From the IMG/VR virus record IMGVR_UViG_3300037808_001443, positions 1 to 44,740 of that record: a stretch of DNA of 44,740 nt; one strand, 5' to 3'. The notes beneath the pieces are model-generated. The model worked only from the letters and a program-made list of their open reading frames with translations, was not told the origin of the DNA and searched no databases. This document shows positions 5,279 through 14,578 of this stretch, piece by piece. A program made the position numbers and the translations under genes. The stretch comes from a virus. Every line of letters starts with the position of its first letter. Position 1 is the stretch's first letter.

Positions 5279-8200
5279 TTACCTCCTCATAGCTCGGCGT
5301 GATACGCGCGGGCCGCCAGCCTGATCAGACTGGTTGTTGATCTCTCTAGTGACAGACCCAGCGATCTGGGTGCCTAGATGCTCGAGCCCCTCACGACTAA
5401 GGAGAGCCGGAACATCAGACAGAACGATGTCGCCGAACTGGATGGCCGGCCCGGCGCCCTCTGATCGAGTAGATGCGGATCCCGAGTCGCTGCGATAGCC
5501 GCCAGGGACGCCACCACCGCCACCACCGCCACCACCGCCACCACCAGAAAGGCCGGCAGCGTTCGCCGTGCGGGCGTGGGCTGCCATCTGTGGCGCAAGG
5601 CTGGCCTGGGTGAAGTGGGCAACGGCTGCGGCCTGGTGCGCTATCCCCTGCGCTACCCCTAGCGGCCCCAGAGCAAACTTCTCGAGGGCGAGCGCTTGCT
5701 GGCCTGCACCTTTGAACCAGTGCATGATCCCGTCTGCGATGATCATTTGTTCTTGCAGTTTGTGCGCGCCTTGCTGCTCTTTCCTGGCTTGCTTCTCCGT
5801 CATCTGACCGGCTGCTACTTGAGCCTTGGCGCTTCGGACCTTAGCCTGTGCTAGTGACTGATAGGCCCCCATCATCGAAGAGACCGACCCCATCACAGCG
5901 TCTCCAGTCTGCACGATCTCCTGTGTTTGCTCGTATGCTGACTCTAGTTGGATTCGCCGGCGTTCTGATTGATACCACTTCTCTACCTCGAGCATGCTGT
6001 CTCTGCTTGCCGTGAAGCGCTCCCGCTCTGAGGCATACGCATCATCTAGCCGCAGGAGTTCCACCTCTGTAGACTCTCCACGCATTTCAGCGAGCCGGAT
6101 CTGGCCAGCGCGGAACGCGTCGAGCTGTCCGTTCACCGCTTTGGCTTCCTCTTTGAGCTTCTCGCGGGCGTCATCGCTGCGCAGCCGTCCGGCCGACTTG
6201 GTGGTCGCCGTGCCGAGAGTACCGCGAACCTGCGCGATCTTCTGTATGTCCTCAGGGTTCGCACCCAGCTTCCTCACTCTCTTTTCAAGCTCTTCAATGA
6301 TCTTCGAGTCGCGCGCTCTCATCGCGGCGATCTTTCGTTCTGTCTCGTCGTTCTCAGCTAGAACAGACAGGCGCCGCGCCGCGTCTGCGTTCGCCTTTAT
6401 CAGATCAGCGGTAAGCTTGGCGCGCTCTTTCGCCCTTCTTTTCTCTGCTGCTGCCCGGCGTGCGGCGGCCTTCTTTCTAGCCTTCTCGGCTGCCTTGTCT
6501 GCCTGCTTGGCAGTCTTGGCCGCCTTCACAGCTGCCGCCGTTCTGTCGGCTTCCTTCTCTTGCTTGAGTTTTGTGGATCGCAGCTTCTCCGCGTCTGCGG
6601 TGATCTTCTCAGCCGCAGCGAGAGCGCGCGACGCGTTCGCCCTGGCGTCTACCTCTGAACGGGTCAGAACCTGAACGCGGTTCTCGATCTCCTTCATCTC
6701 CTCAGGTAGAGGGCTGGATTCATACGCGCTCCTCGCGCCTAGAACGTCAGCCCGACGACCGCCTGCCTGCGGGGCGCTTGGTGCCTCTTGGGTCCGTGCC
6801 GCCGTTCGTGTCTCAAGCTGCTCCAAGTCGGGCCGCAAGGCTTCGCGCCGCCTTTGAAGCGTCGCCAGCTGTGCGGCCGCTAGTTCTGCGGCTGCGCTCT
6901 GACTCTCTGCTGCCTTCATGAACAGCTCGGCTTGCCTTTCAGCGGCGTGCACGTACTCGCTCGCGTCTTGCGCGAAGGCTGTTTGCGCGGTCTGGAGTTC
7001 TCCGACGTCTGCGAACGCTACGGTCAACGGGTTGGCACCAAGATCGGTCAAAACCTGAGCCGATGACACCGACGCCCTCAGGTCGTCTGCCTTCTTTGTC
7101 CACTCCTCCTCATTGAACCCTCGCTCATTGCGGGCCGCCTTCATCTCTTTCAGGTGTCGCTCTAAGAGTCTCCTTGATTGAGTGCCCCCGGTATCCTGAA
7201 CCAGCGAGACCGAACCGACCGCGACGCGCTCCCCCTTTTGAAATCTGCGGTTAGTGTCTAGATACTGATCTACGGTTGTGCCTGCGTCCTTGGCTGCCTT
7301 CTCGAGATCGACGTCCATCTGTCCGAGCTTGGCAGTGATCGCGTCTATGGTTTCATCGGTTCGTTTGATCGCGCGTTCGTGCATTGAGTCGGCGATCGCA
7401 TCCCATATCAGGTAACCGACGCCACCAACCAGCGCCACCCAGCCCACACCGGTCAGAAAGCTGGCCAAGCCTCCAGCGAAGGCCGCGCCCGCGCCAGCAC
7501 CACCTGCAGCCATGGCCGCAGCCGCTGACGCCGAGAGCTTAGCCGCCCAGCCGAGAACCTTGGCGCCACCAAACAAGGACAAGACCCCGACGGCCACTTT
7601 GTCACCATGCGACACCATGAAGTCCGCGAAACGATAAAACGTCTCGAACAGCTCGCCGAAGCTGCGCTTGAGGTTGTCGCCTTCCCTGTTCATGTAGTCC
7701 ATCATCCGCTCTAGGGCATCAGTGACCAACGGTAGGACCTCTTCACCCATCCGCCTGAGAACGTCCTCCTTTAAGGCGTTAAACTTGTCCAGCGTCCCCT
7801 GAGTGGTGGCCTCTAGCGTCTTGTATGCCTTGGCCGCCTCGCCTGCGCTGTCGACGTTGCCGTCTAAAATGTCTGTGAAGGTTTTGAACCCGTCGCCGGT
7901 CAAAGACAGTAAGCCTTGCGTCCCCTCTATTCGACGCGTAAGACCACCGATCGCTGAGGCTGACCCCCCCGTCTTCTCCTGCAGCTCGGCCAAGATCCCG
8001 GCGAGCCCTTTCTTCTTCATTGCGGTGATCCCGGTCTCAACGCCTAGCGCCTTTAACTTCTTCGCGCTGCTCGATGTAGGCTTTGCGAGGGTGTTGATCG
8101 CGCCCTGGAGCCGCGTCACGGCGTCAGCTGTCGACATGCCGATCTTCGTCATCGCGGCGATCGCGGCGGTCGCCTCCTCCATGGAGACGCCGAACTTGGC

Positions 8201-8851
8201 CATGGGGGCCACGTAGCCAAAGGACTGGCCCAGCTGTCGAACTGTTGTCACGCCTTGCCGCTGAGTAGCGAACAGGATATCAGCCGCCTTGCTCGCTGTG
8301 ATGCCTTGCTCTCCAAAGGCGTTAACGGCTGCCGAAAGAACCTCGACCGACTCCGTCATAGTGGCGGCCGCGCCGGTGGCTACGTTGCTGGCTGCCTTTA
8401 AAAAGTCGGGGGTGTCTTCTTTCGATACGCCCGCCGAGATGGCTTGATAGGCGCTCTTGGTGAGATCGCTGATGCTCTGGGGTATTTTTGCCGCAAGGTT
8501 TAAGAGGTCGTCGCGTAGGGTCTTGCCGATGTCGTAATTGAGAGTACGGATCATCGCGAACTCTTTCTCGAAATCCTTAGCTATGCCGATCGGCGCTTTG
8601 ACCATCTGCATGGCTCGAGCGAGAGCCATCACGGCGATCTGCGCCGCCATTGCGGCGCCACCGATGGCTGCCATCCTCTGAGTGGTTGTAGCTGCCGCGC
8701 GCTGTTGCTTCTTCTGTGCTTCGGTCGCTGCGTTCGTCGAGTGTTTGAGCTTGTCTTGTGAGTTCCCGATCTTGTCGTAGGCTTGAGCAACGCGCTCCTC
8801 ACCGTCTACCCTGATCTCGATCGTTTCAACGGATGTTCTGTTCAGGGCCAT
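5279..8851 (-). CDS. Tail tape measure protein (TP901-type)
   Basis: At 1190 residues it is the longest gene, as expected. Residues about 85-340 match the TP901/PhageMin_Tail core: repeated Ala/Gly-rich helices such as LLNLAAKIPQSISDLTKSAY, VLSAAVNAFGEQGITASKAA and GYVAPMAKFGVSMEEATAAI. Hydrophobic helices lie around residues 425-490, and a long Lys/Arg/Ala coiled coil around 680-870. Near the C-terminus there is a run of twelve glycines, encoded by CCACCACCG-type repeats at about 5512-5544. The protein sets tail length and is threaded through the tube. It follows the frameshifted chaperone pair, the universal arrangement in long-tailed phages. Confidence 0.95.
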   Translation of the reverse strand: MALNRTSVETIEIRVDGEERVAQAYDKIGNSQDKLKHSTNAATEAQKKQQRAAATTTQRMAAIGGAAMAAQIAVMALARAMQMVKAPIGIAKDFEKEFAMIRTLNYDIGKTLRDDLLNLAAKIPQSISDLTKSAYQAISAGVSKEDTPDFLKAASNVATGAAATMTESVEVLSAAVNAFGEQGITASKAADILFATQRQGVTTVRQLGQSFGYVAPMAKFGVSMEEATAAIAAMTKIGMSTADAVTRLQGAINTLAKPTSSSAKKLKALGVETGITAMKKKGLAGILAELQEKTGGSASAIGGLTRRIEGTQGLLSLTGDGFKTFTDILDGNVDSAGEAAKAYKTLEATTQGTLDKFNALKEDVLRRMGEEVLPLVTDALERMMDYMNREGDNLKRSFGELFETFYRFADFMVSHGDKVAVGVLSLFGGAKVLGWAAKLSASAAAAMAAGGAGAGAAFAGGLASFLTGVGWVALVGGVGYLIWDAIADSMHERAIKRTDETIDAITAKLGQMDVDLEKAAKDAGTTVDQYLDTNRRFQKGERVAVGSVSLVQDTGGTQSRRLLERHLKEMKAARNERGFNEEEWTKKADDLRASVSSAQVLTDLGANPLTVAFADVGELQTAQTAFAQDASEYVHAAERQAELFMKAAESQSAAAELAAAQLATLQRRREALRPDLEQLETRTAARTQEAPSAPQAGGRRADVLGARSAYESSPLPEEMKEIENRVQVLTRSEVDARANASRALAAAEKITADAEKLRSTKLKQEKEADRTAAAVKAAKTAKQADKAAEKARKKAAARRAAAEKRRAKERAKLTADLIKANADAARRLSVLAENDETERKIAAMRARDSKIIEELEKRVRKLGANPEDIQKIAQVRGTLGTATTKSAGRLRSDDAREKLKEEAKAVNGQLDAFRAGQIRLAEMRGESTEVELLRLDDAYASERERFTASRDSMLEVEKWYQSERRRIQLESAYEQTQEIVQTGDAVMGSVSSMMGAYQSLAQAKVRSAKAQVAAGQMTEKQARKEQQGAHKLQEQMIIADGIMHWFKGAGQQALALEKFALGPLGVAQGIAHQAAAVAHFTQASLAPQMAAHARTANAAGLSGGGGGGGGGGGGVPGGYRSDSGSASTRSEGAGPAIQFGDIVLSDVPALLSREGLEHLGTQIAGSVTREINNQSDQAGGPRVSRRAMRR
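5512..5544. repeat. 9-bp tandem repeat encoding polyglycine in tape measure
   Basis: CACCACCGC-type units are repeated about four times on the + strand, giving a run of Gly codons on the - strand within the tape measure C-terminal region. Slippage-prone and probably variable in length. Confidence 0.85.
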
Positions 8852-8853
8852 AG

Positions 8854-10217
8854 CTACCAGTCCTCATTATTCTTTGAACGCCAAGCGCTCGCCGCCTCGA
8901 TCTGACTCTCGAGAACGACGACGCCATCAGTTAGCGCCGCAGTCGGCCTATCAGGGAGCCATCCGCCAGGAGCGCCGATCCTGATAAGCCTGGACGCGTC
9001 AGCAACATCATCGATCCACCCTTGCGAGGCCTCAGGGCTTCGGGGGTCAATAGACGCAAGCGGGCACCGATCGACCTCGTAAAAGTAAACCCGGCCTGAC
9101 TCATCGGGCTCAGACTGGAAAATCCCGGCGACATCGGCCGGAATGCTAGCCCCGAAGATCGTATCGAGGCCGACAACTGGCCCCAGCTCAACAAACTCAG
9201 CCGACCAAGAACACCAGACCCGACGAACTCGAGCGCCTTGAGCGCCTGGCTTGAACGGGCCGCCGCACCTGCCTCGATCATCGATCAAGCCGTCTTCTGT
9301 TGGCCGCCCTCGCTCGGTACATTGCCCACAGTGCCATCCGTCTTGGACTGATGCCGCTCTTCGTCTTGTGCGACCGTGCCAGGCCGTGAGGATGAGCGCG
9401 GCCTGTCCGATTTTCCCAGGCGGCCAACCTGCAACGCAGAGCGCGCGATCTCTCCGATGACGTCGTGAGCCTCCGGGCAAGCCTGGACGAACTCGCCGAC
9501 GGGATACCCAGAGGCGCCCCGCTTGAGATCGAACCCGTCGACAGTCTGCACAGCGACCGCGAACACCTCACGATCAAGGCGGATCTGCCAGTCCTCAAAA
9601 AGCTCCACAGCGGCTTGCTCTTCAGTTGAGATGCCCGCCAGATAGCTGGCGAACGCCTCGACCCCGTCCGCTCCTTGTCGGGATGCCCTACGGGCGCGAT
9701 CTGCGGCGTGGCTGTGATGAAGCGCACCGAGTCGTGGACGGGGGCCTGCCGCCCGCTCAATCTTGCGGAGTTCGTGACGTGGGACCGGGCGCACCGTGAT
9801 CCAGGTCGCTCCGCTTGGGTCTGAGTCGAGAAGATCCGCGACGTTTGCTGATTCCCGATATTGAGCAAGGCAGGCCTGAGCGCGCACGTAGGCCAACGAC
9901 TGGCGGACGTCTTCGTCCGCAAGCGTGGCCTCAAGGCTCTCGATCGCCTTTGTCTTCTCGTCATCTGTCAACACCTTACCGAGCAACATGGAGCCAATGG
10001 ATCGCAACTCTAAGAGCAGCCCCACAAACTCAGAATGCTCCCCAGCTGCAGCCCTTGAGGCGGCGATGATGCCGTCGACGAACTCGGACCCCTCTCGGGA
10101 TCCCAGCTCCTCCTCAACTAGCGCCCGCGCCGCTAAAACTTGCGCCGCCAGCACTGACTCGTCAACGGTCAAAACCAGCCGGACCTCATCAGACTGCTCT
10201 AGAATTTTCGTCAGCAT
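8854..10217 (-). CDS. Tail assembly chaperone GT-like, -1 frameshift product (454 aa)
   Basis: Ribosomes that slip back one base at GGGAAAA (9417-9411 on the - strand) join the first 269 residues of the 310-residue chaperone to 185 residues read in the second frame, down to the stop at 8854. The junction changes GKSDRP to GKIGQA. The extension carries a Cys-x-x-Cys (WHCGQC) and a second Cys. This is the lambda G/GT arrangement: a short chaperone and a longer frameshifted form that recruits the tape measure to the tube protein. The extension frame has no credible start of its own and sits immediately upstream of the tape measure. The mechanism is inferred from the sequence. Confidence 0.85.
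9285..10217 (-). CDS. Tail assembly chaperone G-like, unshifted product (310 aa)
   Basis: This is the zero-frame product. The start at 10217 follows a GGGTGGGG stretch. The first 150 residues are helical and acidic (VRLVLTVDESVLAAQVLAAR, VEEELGSREGSEFVDGIIAA), typical of tail chaperones that bind the tape measure before assembly. It is longer than lambda G (140 aa). The last 41 residues lie beyond the slippery site and are Ser/Arg/Gln-rich. It is located between the tube candidate and the tape measure. Confidence 0.85.
   Translation of the reverse strand: MLTKILEQSDEVRLVLTVDESVLAAQVLAARALVEEELGSREGSEFVDGIIAASRAAAGEHSEFVGLLLELRSIGSMLLGKVLTDDEKTKAIESLEATLADEDVRQSLAYVRAQACLAQYRESANVADLLDSDPSGATWITVRPVPRHELRKIERAAGPRPRLGALHHSHAADRARRASRQGADGVEAFASYLAGISTEEQAAVELFEDWQIRLDREVFAVAVQTVDGFDLKRGASGYPVGEFVQACPEAHDVIGEIARSALQVGRLGKSDRPRSSSRPGTVAQDEERHQSKTDGTVGNVPSEGGQQKTA
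9411..9417 (-). promoter_or_regulatory. Programmed -1 frameshift slippery site GGGAAAA
   Basis: On the - strand the heptamer is G GGA AAA in the frame of the 310-residue chaperone, exactly the X XXY YYZ phase needed for simultaneous P/A-site slippage. After the slip the reading is GGG AAA ATC, which enters the second frame without a stop. Confidence 0.9.
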
Positions 10218-10236
10218 ATCCCCACCCTTTAACCCG

Positions 10237-11637
10237 TTACGCGGCCGGCAAAACCAAAATAAATGGAGCGGTAGCTAAGAGCAGGTCAGCACCTGCCAGG
10301 CCACTCGTCACAGCTCCACCGAAATCACTCACAGCGCGCAGCGTGGTCTGTTGCTGAATGCGCCCACCGTCCCCCGAACTGGGGTTAGCTGAGCCGTCGG
10401 CGCGGCTGCCATTTTTCAAGATAAAGGCCCCGCCGTCACCGCTTGGACCCATGCCCAAGATGATGGTCTTGTGCTGATCCTTGCTGATCATGGATTGCAG
10501 CTCGGGCGAATTTTCACCGGTAATCGTGACCGACGCTGTCGCGTTGTTGATCTCCATTGCGTCCATTGACAAGAGGCTCTTCGTGTCAGGGCTGGAAGGG
10601 CTCAAGGAGAAAGAGACCTCTACACCCCAATCGAAATTTGGGAGCGTGCTTCGAGGAGATGCTAGTGGGGGCGTCATCCCTTTAATGTTGTCGCTGACAT
10701 CAACACGACAGCCGAAGCGATGCTGCAGAAGTGGGCCAGGGGCCTCGGGCGTGTCTACTGTTGAGGCGTTGGCGTCATCTCGTAACACGCAAGCCGGCCG
10801 AACCGTCATCGAGAGGCCTACGCCGTTGCCGTCATTCGACAAACTGAAACCGGCGCAGCGGCTCAAGCTGGCAAGCCTGCGAACTGTAGCCGATGATCCA
10901 GTTCCACCCATGTTGAAGAGCAGGTGAAGATCTCGCTGGGCCGCGTTCGCCGCGCCGACTACCGGATAGAAGGCGAAGCAAGTCTTGACGGTTTGGCCGT
11001 TCGTTGGAACATAGTCAAGCTTCGGATGCAATTCGATCGACGTGTTCCCGTTGCCGTCGGCGTTCTCCGTCTTAGCTGTGACGATCGAGTAACGATCGAC
11101 CATCTCATCCTGACGCGCAAAGGATAAAGGGGCGCCGATCGCGATGTTCGCTGCGTCCGCGTCCGACAGAAAGACCTCAGTCTCGTCTGAACTGTCAGCG
11201 CTTGCCGTATATGAGGCAGGGTTCGCGCCAGTAGCTGTCGGATCATAGAGGCCCATCGAACTCCCCAGGATCTTGCCGAAGCCCTGACCGAGCGGGTTAG
11301 CGCCATTCGCAGATCGGAACCTGTGGGCGATCGTGATCGCGTCGGTATACAAACACGAAACGAACTCACCGGGGGCGGCACCGTACAGATCCGCCTGCGT
11401 GCTATTGACAACACCGATCGCCGCCGGTGATTGCTCGCCGACTGTGCTGCGGCTGTGCTGCTCTTCGTGGAATAGTTCGTCACCCCCGAAGCCATCGATC
11501 GCGCCCTCGGTCGTCGCCATGCCTTGGAACGTCAGCCCGCCCACGTCGGGGAGGTGGGTCATCGGGGATCGATCTCCCCCTCCGGTCACCGATTCGCATA
11601 CGCTAACACTATAGATCTCTGAACTTTTACCGCTCAT
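10237..11637 (-). CDS. Probable major tail (tube) protein (466 aa)
   Basis: The start follows AGGAGG. The protein is long and beta-rich, with low charge and many Ser/Thr/Gly/Asn; segments such as SVTITGENSPELQSMI and TIILGMGPSGDGGAFILKNG look like tube/Ig-like strands. Identification rests on position: it lies between the tail-terminator candidate and the frameshifted chaperones, where the tube gene is normally found. It is larger than typical tube proteins (200-300 aa), so it may carry an additional surface domain. No membrane or signal segment. Confidence 0.65.
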   Translation of the reverse strand: MSGKSSEIYSVSVCESVTGGGDRSPMTHLPDVGGLTFQGMATTEGAIDGFGGDELFHEEQHSRSTVGEQSPAAIGVVNSTQADLYGAAPGEFVSCLYTDAITIAHRFRSANGANPLGQGFGKILGSSMGLYDPTATGANPASYTASADSSDETEVFLSDADAANIAIGAPLSFARQDEMVDRYSIVTAKTENADGNGNTSIELHPKLDYVPTNGQTVKTCFAFYPVVGAANAAQRDLHLLFNMGGTGSSATVRRLASLSRCAGFSLSNDGNGVGLSMTVRPACVLRDDANASTVDTPEAPGPLLQHRFGCRVDVSDNIKGMTPPLASPRSTLPNFDWGVEVSFSLSPSSPDTKSLLSMDAMEINNATASVTITGENSPELQSMISKDQHKTIILGMGPSGDGGAFILKNGSRADGSANPSSGDGGRIQQQTTLRAVSDFGGAVTSGLAGADLLLATAPFILVLPAA

Positions 11638-11648
11638 GATTGAGCCTC

Positions 11649-12140
11649 CTAATCATCAAAAGAGCAGAGGATCAGGACCTCGCTCGAGTAACCTTCGTAA
11701 GTGTGCCCAGCGTCATCGCTAAGCGTGAATTTTGAAATATTGCCAGGCGTCGCCCTCATTGCGACACAGCCCAAAACAGACGACCATGGGCCGCGATGGA
11801 CAGCGTCAACAGCGGCGCGCAGATCGTTAGCAATCCGTCGCAACGTCGCCGCGCGATCATGAGGCCCGGCGCCCTCATAACGAAAAACCACAGGGAACCG
11901 GGCCGTGTAGCTTAACGGCGACCCGTTGCCCATCATGATCGGGGCTAGATCCATGTCCTCGAGTTCAATCTCAAAAACTCGAGATTCTCCGACCATCTCC
12001 TCGAGATCTAACCGCCCACCACCGGCGCCCGCGTGCCTGAATGCTAGAGTCGAGAGATCGAAGGCCTCGCAGGTTTCATCGGGTAGCCGCTCCAGAGTCT
12101 GGAGTACGTAACTGATCACCCGATCAAGCCCGCCAGACAT
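11649..12140 (-). CDS. Tail terminator/completion protein candidate (163 aa)
   Basis: The ATG overlaps the TAA of the upstream gene (TAATG), which fixes the start. The product is an alpha/beta protein: an N-terminal helix (LDRVISYVLQTLERLP), a central beta region (FEIELEDMDLAPIMMG), a conserved-looking YTARFPVVFRY strand, and a helix DRAATLRRIANDLRAAVDAV. Size, fold pattern and position between a gp10-like connector and the tube candidate fit a tail terminator. Assignment is by context. Confidence 0.6.
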   Translation of the reverse strand: MSGGLDRVISYVLQTLERLPDETCEAFDLSTLAFRHAGAGGGRLDLEEMVGESRVFEIELEDMDLAPIMMGNGSPLSYTARFPVVFRYEGAGPHDRAATLRRIANDLRAAVDAVHRGPWSSVLGCVAMRATPGNISKFTLSDDAGHTYEGYSSEVLILCSFDD

Positions 12141-12676
12141 TAAACCGTGCCCCCTTGCCGCTTCCTTCTCATGATTCGCTTGAACTGCTGCCGGAGATAC
12201 TCGCGATCCTTTTTTGCTACGCCTATCCAAGGCCGGGCGCTGTTGACATACGTCCCGTAGATCTTAGCGGAGCCAGTTAGGCCAATGATCGCGCGCAGAC
12301 GGCGAACACGCACAACCTTGAACGACTGCATCATCTCACCGCTCAACACGAGATCGACCCCGTTCGCTGGGGATCGACCACTCCTCACGCCGCCCGATCT
12401 GCTGTCTTTTTTGTAATGCCTGTACCCGCCTGAGTAATAGACTGAGGCGCCCGTCCGGCTGGGTCGGCCTCCCTTTGGTTTAAGGCGGGCCAGCTTGGTC
12501 GAGACATAGATCGGCTTCGTGCTGTACGGCTTGAACTTTTGACCGTCCGGCCCCTGTCCACGCTGAAAGGTACGAACGACGATCGCAGAAACTTGCGCCT
12601 GCGCAAGCTCCTCCATGTCTTTCGCCGTCCAGTTGAGCCGGCCGAAATTTCTCGAGCGCTTCCGCCTGTAAGCCAT
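12140..12676 (-). CDS. Head-tail connector / virion morphogenesis protein (178 aa)
   Basis: The start at 12676 begins MAYRRKRSRNF after AGGTG; a longer upstream frame would run through the promoter region. The protein is very basic. It resembles the phage virion morphogenesis / HK97 gp10-like group: GQGPDGQKFKPYSTKPIYVS, then a VLSGEMMQSFKV box and IYGTYVNSARPWIGVAKKDR near the end, where members have a similar YGxxxNxxRPxxG segment. It would join head and tail. It is the first gene of the leftward tail operon. Confidence 0.7.
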   Translation of the reverse strand: MAYRRKRSRNFGRLNWTAKDMEELAQAQVSAIVVRTFQRGQGPDGQKFKPYSTKPIYVSTKLARLKPKGGRPSRTGASVYYSGGYRHYKKDSRSGGVRSGRSPANGVDLVLSGEMMQSFKVVRVRRLRAIIGLTGSAKIYGTYVNSARPWIGVAKKDREYLRQQFKRIMRRKRQGGTV

Positions 12677-12730
12677 TACCACACCTGTGAACCTAAAACC
12701 TACCTGTAGCAGGGTGTGCGAATAGTGTAC

Positions 12731-12736
12731 TATAAT
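12731..12736 (+). promoter_or_regulatory. TATAAT -10 box for the rightward lysis operon
   Basis: A perfect TATAAT lies 34 bases before the ATG at 12771. No good -35 is seen at 17 bases, but a GGTGTGCG word at 12713-12720 and an imperfect palindrome ATAGTGTACTAT (12723-12734) overlap it, suggesting activator- or repressor-dependent control. The region also has to serve the divergent tail operon. Confidence 0.5.
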
Positions 12737-12770
12737 TGAACAACAAAGGCACACGCGAAAGTCTGTATCG

Positions 12771-13883
12771 ATGATAGGTATCACCAACCAGCTGGCCGCC
12801 ACAGATGAGGCTCACGTCGGCGCCATTGTCGGCCCAGCTCTGATCGGCGGAGTAGCCGGGGCGCTCAATACGGCCTACGCTTGCAACGTGTCCGCCTTGT
12901 TTAGCACCAGCGAGGCGGACGGGGTCATGATAACTCATGGTGATGCTGATGGCCGCACCCTCTGGAGCTGGATAATCCAGCTGCCAACGCAGGGCGAGAA
13001 CTCGGTCAGCTTGAGGTTTAAAGGTATTGAGGACCCGCTGAGCAGTGGCTCCACTTTTGGCGACTTTGAGGCGCGAGCTGTGACAATGTCGGGGGTGGTG
13101 CTTAGCAGTTTCACAGCCACCTTTGACGGCATCAACGGCGCCGCCTTCTCTGCTGATATCAACCTCTCGATCCCGAGTGGCCACCAGACGATCACGCTTG
13201 ATATCGTCTGTATTGCAGACGGGCCAAACTCGGCGATCAGGCTCGACGCGATGCACGGACAGCTGGACAGACTCACCGCGCCAAACGCGCCACAATCGAT
13301 CACAACCGGAACGAAAATCGACCACAATGGCGGAGAGTTTCACCCCTCTGCGGGCGCCCCTTTTGCTCCAGCTGGAGCACTTTCGGCGGCTCTCGGCAAC
13401 GATCTGATCGATTCGATCGAGGCACTCATCGACAGGCCGCGCGCGCTGATCGTCTGGTCTGCTCCGAACAAGGCCAACGGACAACACCCTGTCGCGTTTA
13501 CTGACTACATGAGCTTCCCCACCCTCTCCATCGTTCGGCATGCAGTAGAGCGTGAGACGGCCCAGATCTTTATAAGGGCCGTTAACTTATCGCCAGAAGA
13601 CAGAACGCTGATCGTCTGCGCGTGTCACGGGTCTGGGCCTTTCCCTCGTGGAGGGGTGGCGCCTCAGTCTAAGTCGATCGTGATACCCGGCAACACACTG
13701 AGCCCCATCATCAAGCAGGCCAGCATAGAGATCCCCAACCGATCGAGACTCGGGGGATCAGTTCACAGGTATGCAGAGATCGGCATCCTTTCGCCTCGAG
13801 ACGCTCGAAGATATGCAGGCTTTGTAGGTGACTACGTCGAGCCGCTCATGGTCTTGGGTGTCTCTATATGGGGGCCGTCATGA
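12771..13883 (+). CDS. Unknown protein at head of lysis operon (370 aa)
   Basis: I do not recognise this protein. The first 200 residues look like a beta-sandwich (LRFKGIEDPLSSGSTFGDFE, TITLDIVCIADGPNSAIRLD). The rest mixes hydrophobic strands with a C-terminal VGDYVEPLMVLGVSIWGPS. Its stop overlaps the endolysin start (ATGA), so it is co-expressed with the lysis genes. It could be a virion or receptor-related protein placed in the late rightward operon; no motif allows more. A long opposite-strand frame (12693-13541) is judged a shadow. Confidence 0.7.
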   Translation: MIGITNQLAATDEAHVGAIVGPALIGGVAGALNTAYACNVSALFSTSEADGVMITHGDADGRTLWSWIIQLPTQGENSVSLRFKGIEDPLSSGSTFGDFEARAVTMSGVVLSSFTATFDGINGAAFSADINLSIPSGHQTITLDIVCIADGPNSAIRLDAMHGQLDRLTAPNAPQSITTGTKIDHNGGEFHPSAGAPFAPAGALSAALGNDLIDSIEALIDRPRALIVWSAPNKANGQHPVAFTDYMSFPTLSIVRHAVERETAQIFIRAVNLSPEDRTLIVCACHGSGPFPRGGVAPQSKSIVIPGNTLSPIIKQASIEIPNRSRLGGSVHRYAEIGILSPRDARRYAGFVGDYVEPLMVLGVSIWGPS

Positions 13884-14578
13884 GTGAAGAGATCCAACGG
13901 GGCTGGAATGTTCGACGGGTAGACGTTGGCGCCCTTTCTGGTGATGTGCTCGGCGAATTGATCCGGCGCGGCGCGCTTGAGCTGCAGGATGAACTAGATC
14001 TCAAGTGTGACGGGCTCGCCGGCCCCTCCACTGTAGAAGCTATCGAGGAGCATCTGGGCCTGTCAGGGGATAACGACCCCGCGCCCGCTGTCGGCGTTGC
14101 GCGCCATGTCGAGATCCCCACCCCGCGAGGCGTGGAGGCTGTCTATGGTTCATTTGGTTACAAGAGCCACCCGACACAAAAGGGGGCGATCCTGATCGAT
14201 CGCGGATGGGTCCGGCAGAACATCGTTAAGGTTGACGTCCCTTACATCGGCAAGCATACGTGGATGCACAGACTGATCGCTGATGAGTTCCGCGCCCTCT
14301 TCGCGAAAGCGGTCGAGGCAACCGATCACAAGTATCTCCCCACAAAGGTCTGGAGCTGGGTCGCGCGTCGCAAGATGTGGAGAAACAACCGATCCCCCTC
14401 GATGCACGCGTGGGGGGTCGCGTTCGACGTCGACAGCCATCTTAATCGGTACGGCACCGAAGAGGGGCCGCTCTACGATCACCCCGAGTTCGTGAAGGTG
14501 TTTGAGGATGCCGGCTACTCGTGGGGCGGCCGATTCTCCACCCCAGACCCTCACCACTTTGAAAGGGTTAAGCGATGA
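13880..14578 (+). CDS. Endolysin, M15-type L,D/D,D-peptidase (232 aa)
   Basis: The start at 13880 overlaps the previous TGA; an in-frame ATG at 13868 is possible. The C-terminal domain has the zinc-peptidase M15 (VanY/T5 endolysin-like) signature: SMHAWGVAFDVD supplies the metal His and Asp, and the closing DPHHFERV supplies the general base and third ligand. The N-terminal 80 residues contain a helical segment (LECD-like pattern LDLKCDGLAGPSTVEAIEEH) resembling a peptidoglycan-binding PG_binding_1 repeat. It cuts peptide cross-links of peptidoglycan at lysis. No signal peptide, so export would depend on a holin. Confidence 0.85.
   Translation: MSEEIQRGWNVRRVDVGALSGDVLGELIRRGALELQDELDLKCDGLAGPSTVEAIEEHLGLSGDNDPAPAVGVARHVEIPTPRGVEAVYGSFGYKSHPTQKGAILIDRGWVRQNIVKVDVPYIGKHTWMHRLIADEFRALFAKAVEATDHKYLPTKVWSWVARRKMWRNNRSPSMHAWGVAFDVDSHLNRYGTEEGPLYDHPEFVKVFEDAGYSWGGRFSTPDPHHFERVKR

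Noticed and set aside
5994-6674. Frame of 226 residues on the + strand
   Set aside because: Antisense to the tape measure coiled coil; extremely Ser/Ala/Arg-rich, no start signal.
8854-9480. Second chaperone frame as an independent 208-residue gene
   Set aside because: Its first 23 residues have no ribosome site and precede the slippery site; it is better explained as the -1 frameshift extension.
12693-13541. Opposite-strand frame of 282 residues
   Set aside because: It lies antisense to the 370-residue lysis-operon gene, has no ribosome site or recognisable domain, and its composition (many Arg, Ser, Val) is that of a GC-rich shadow frame.
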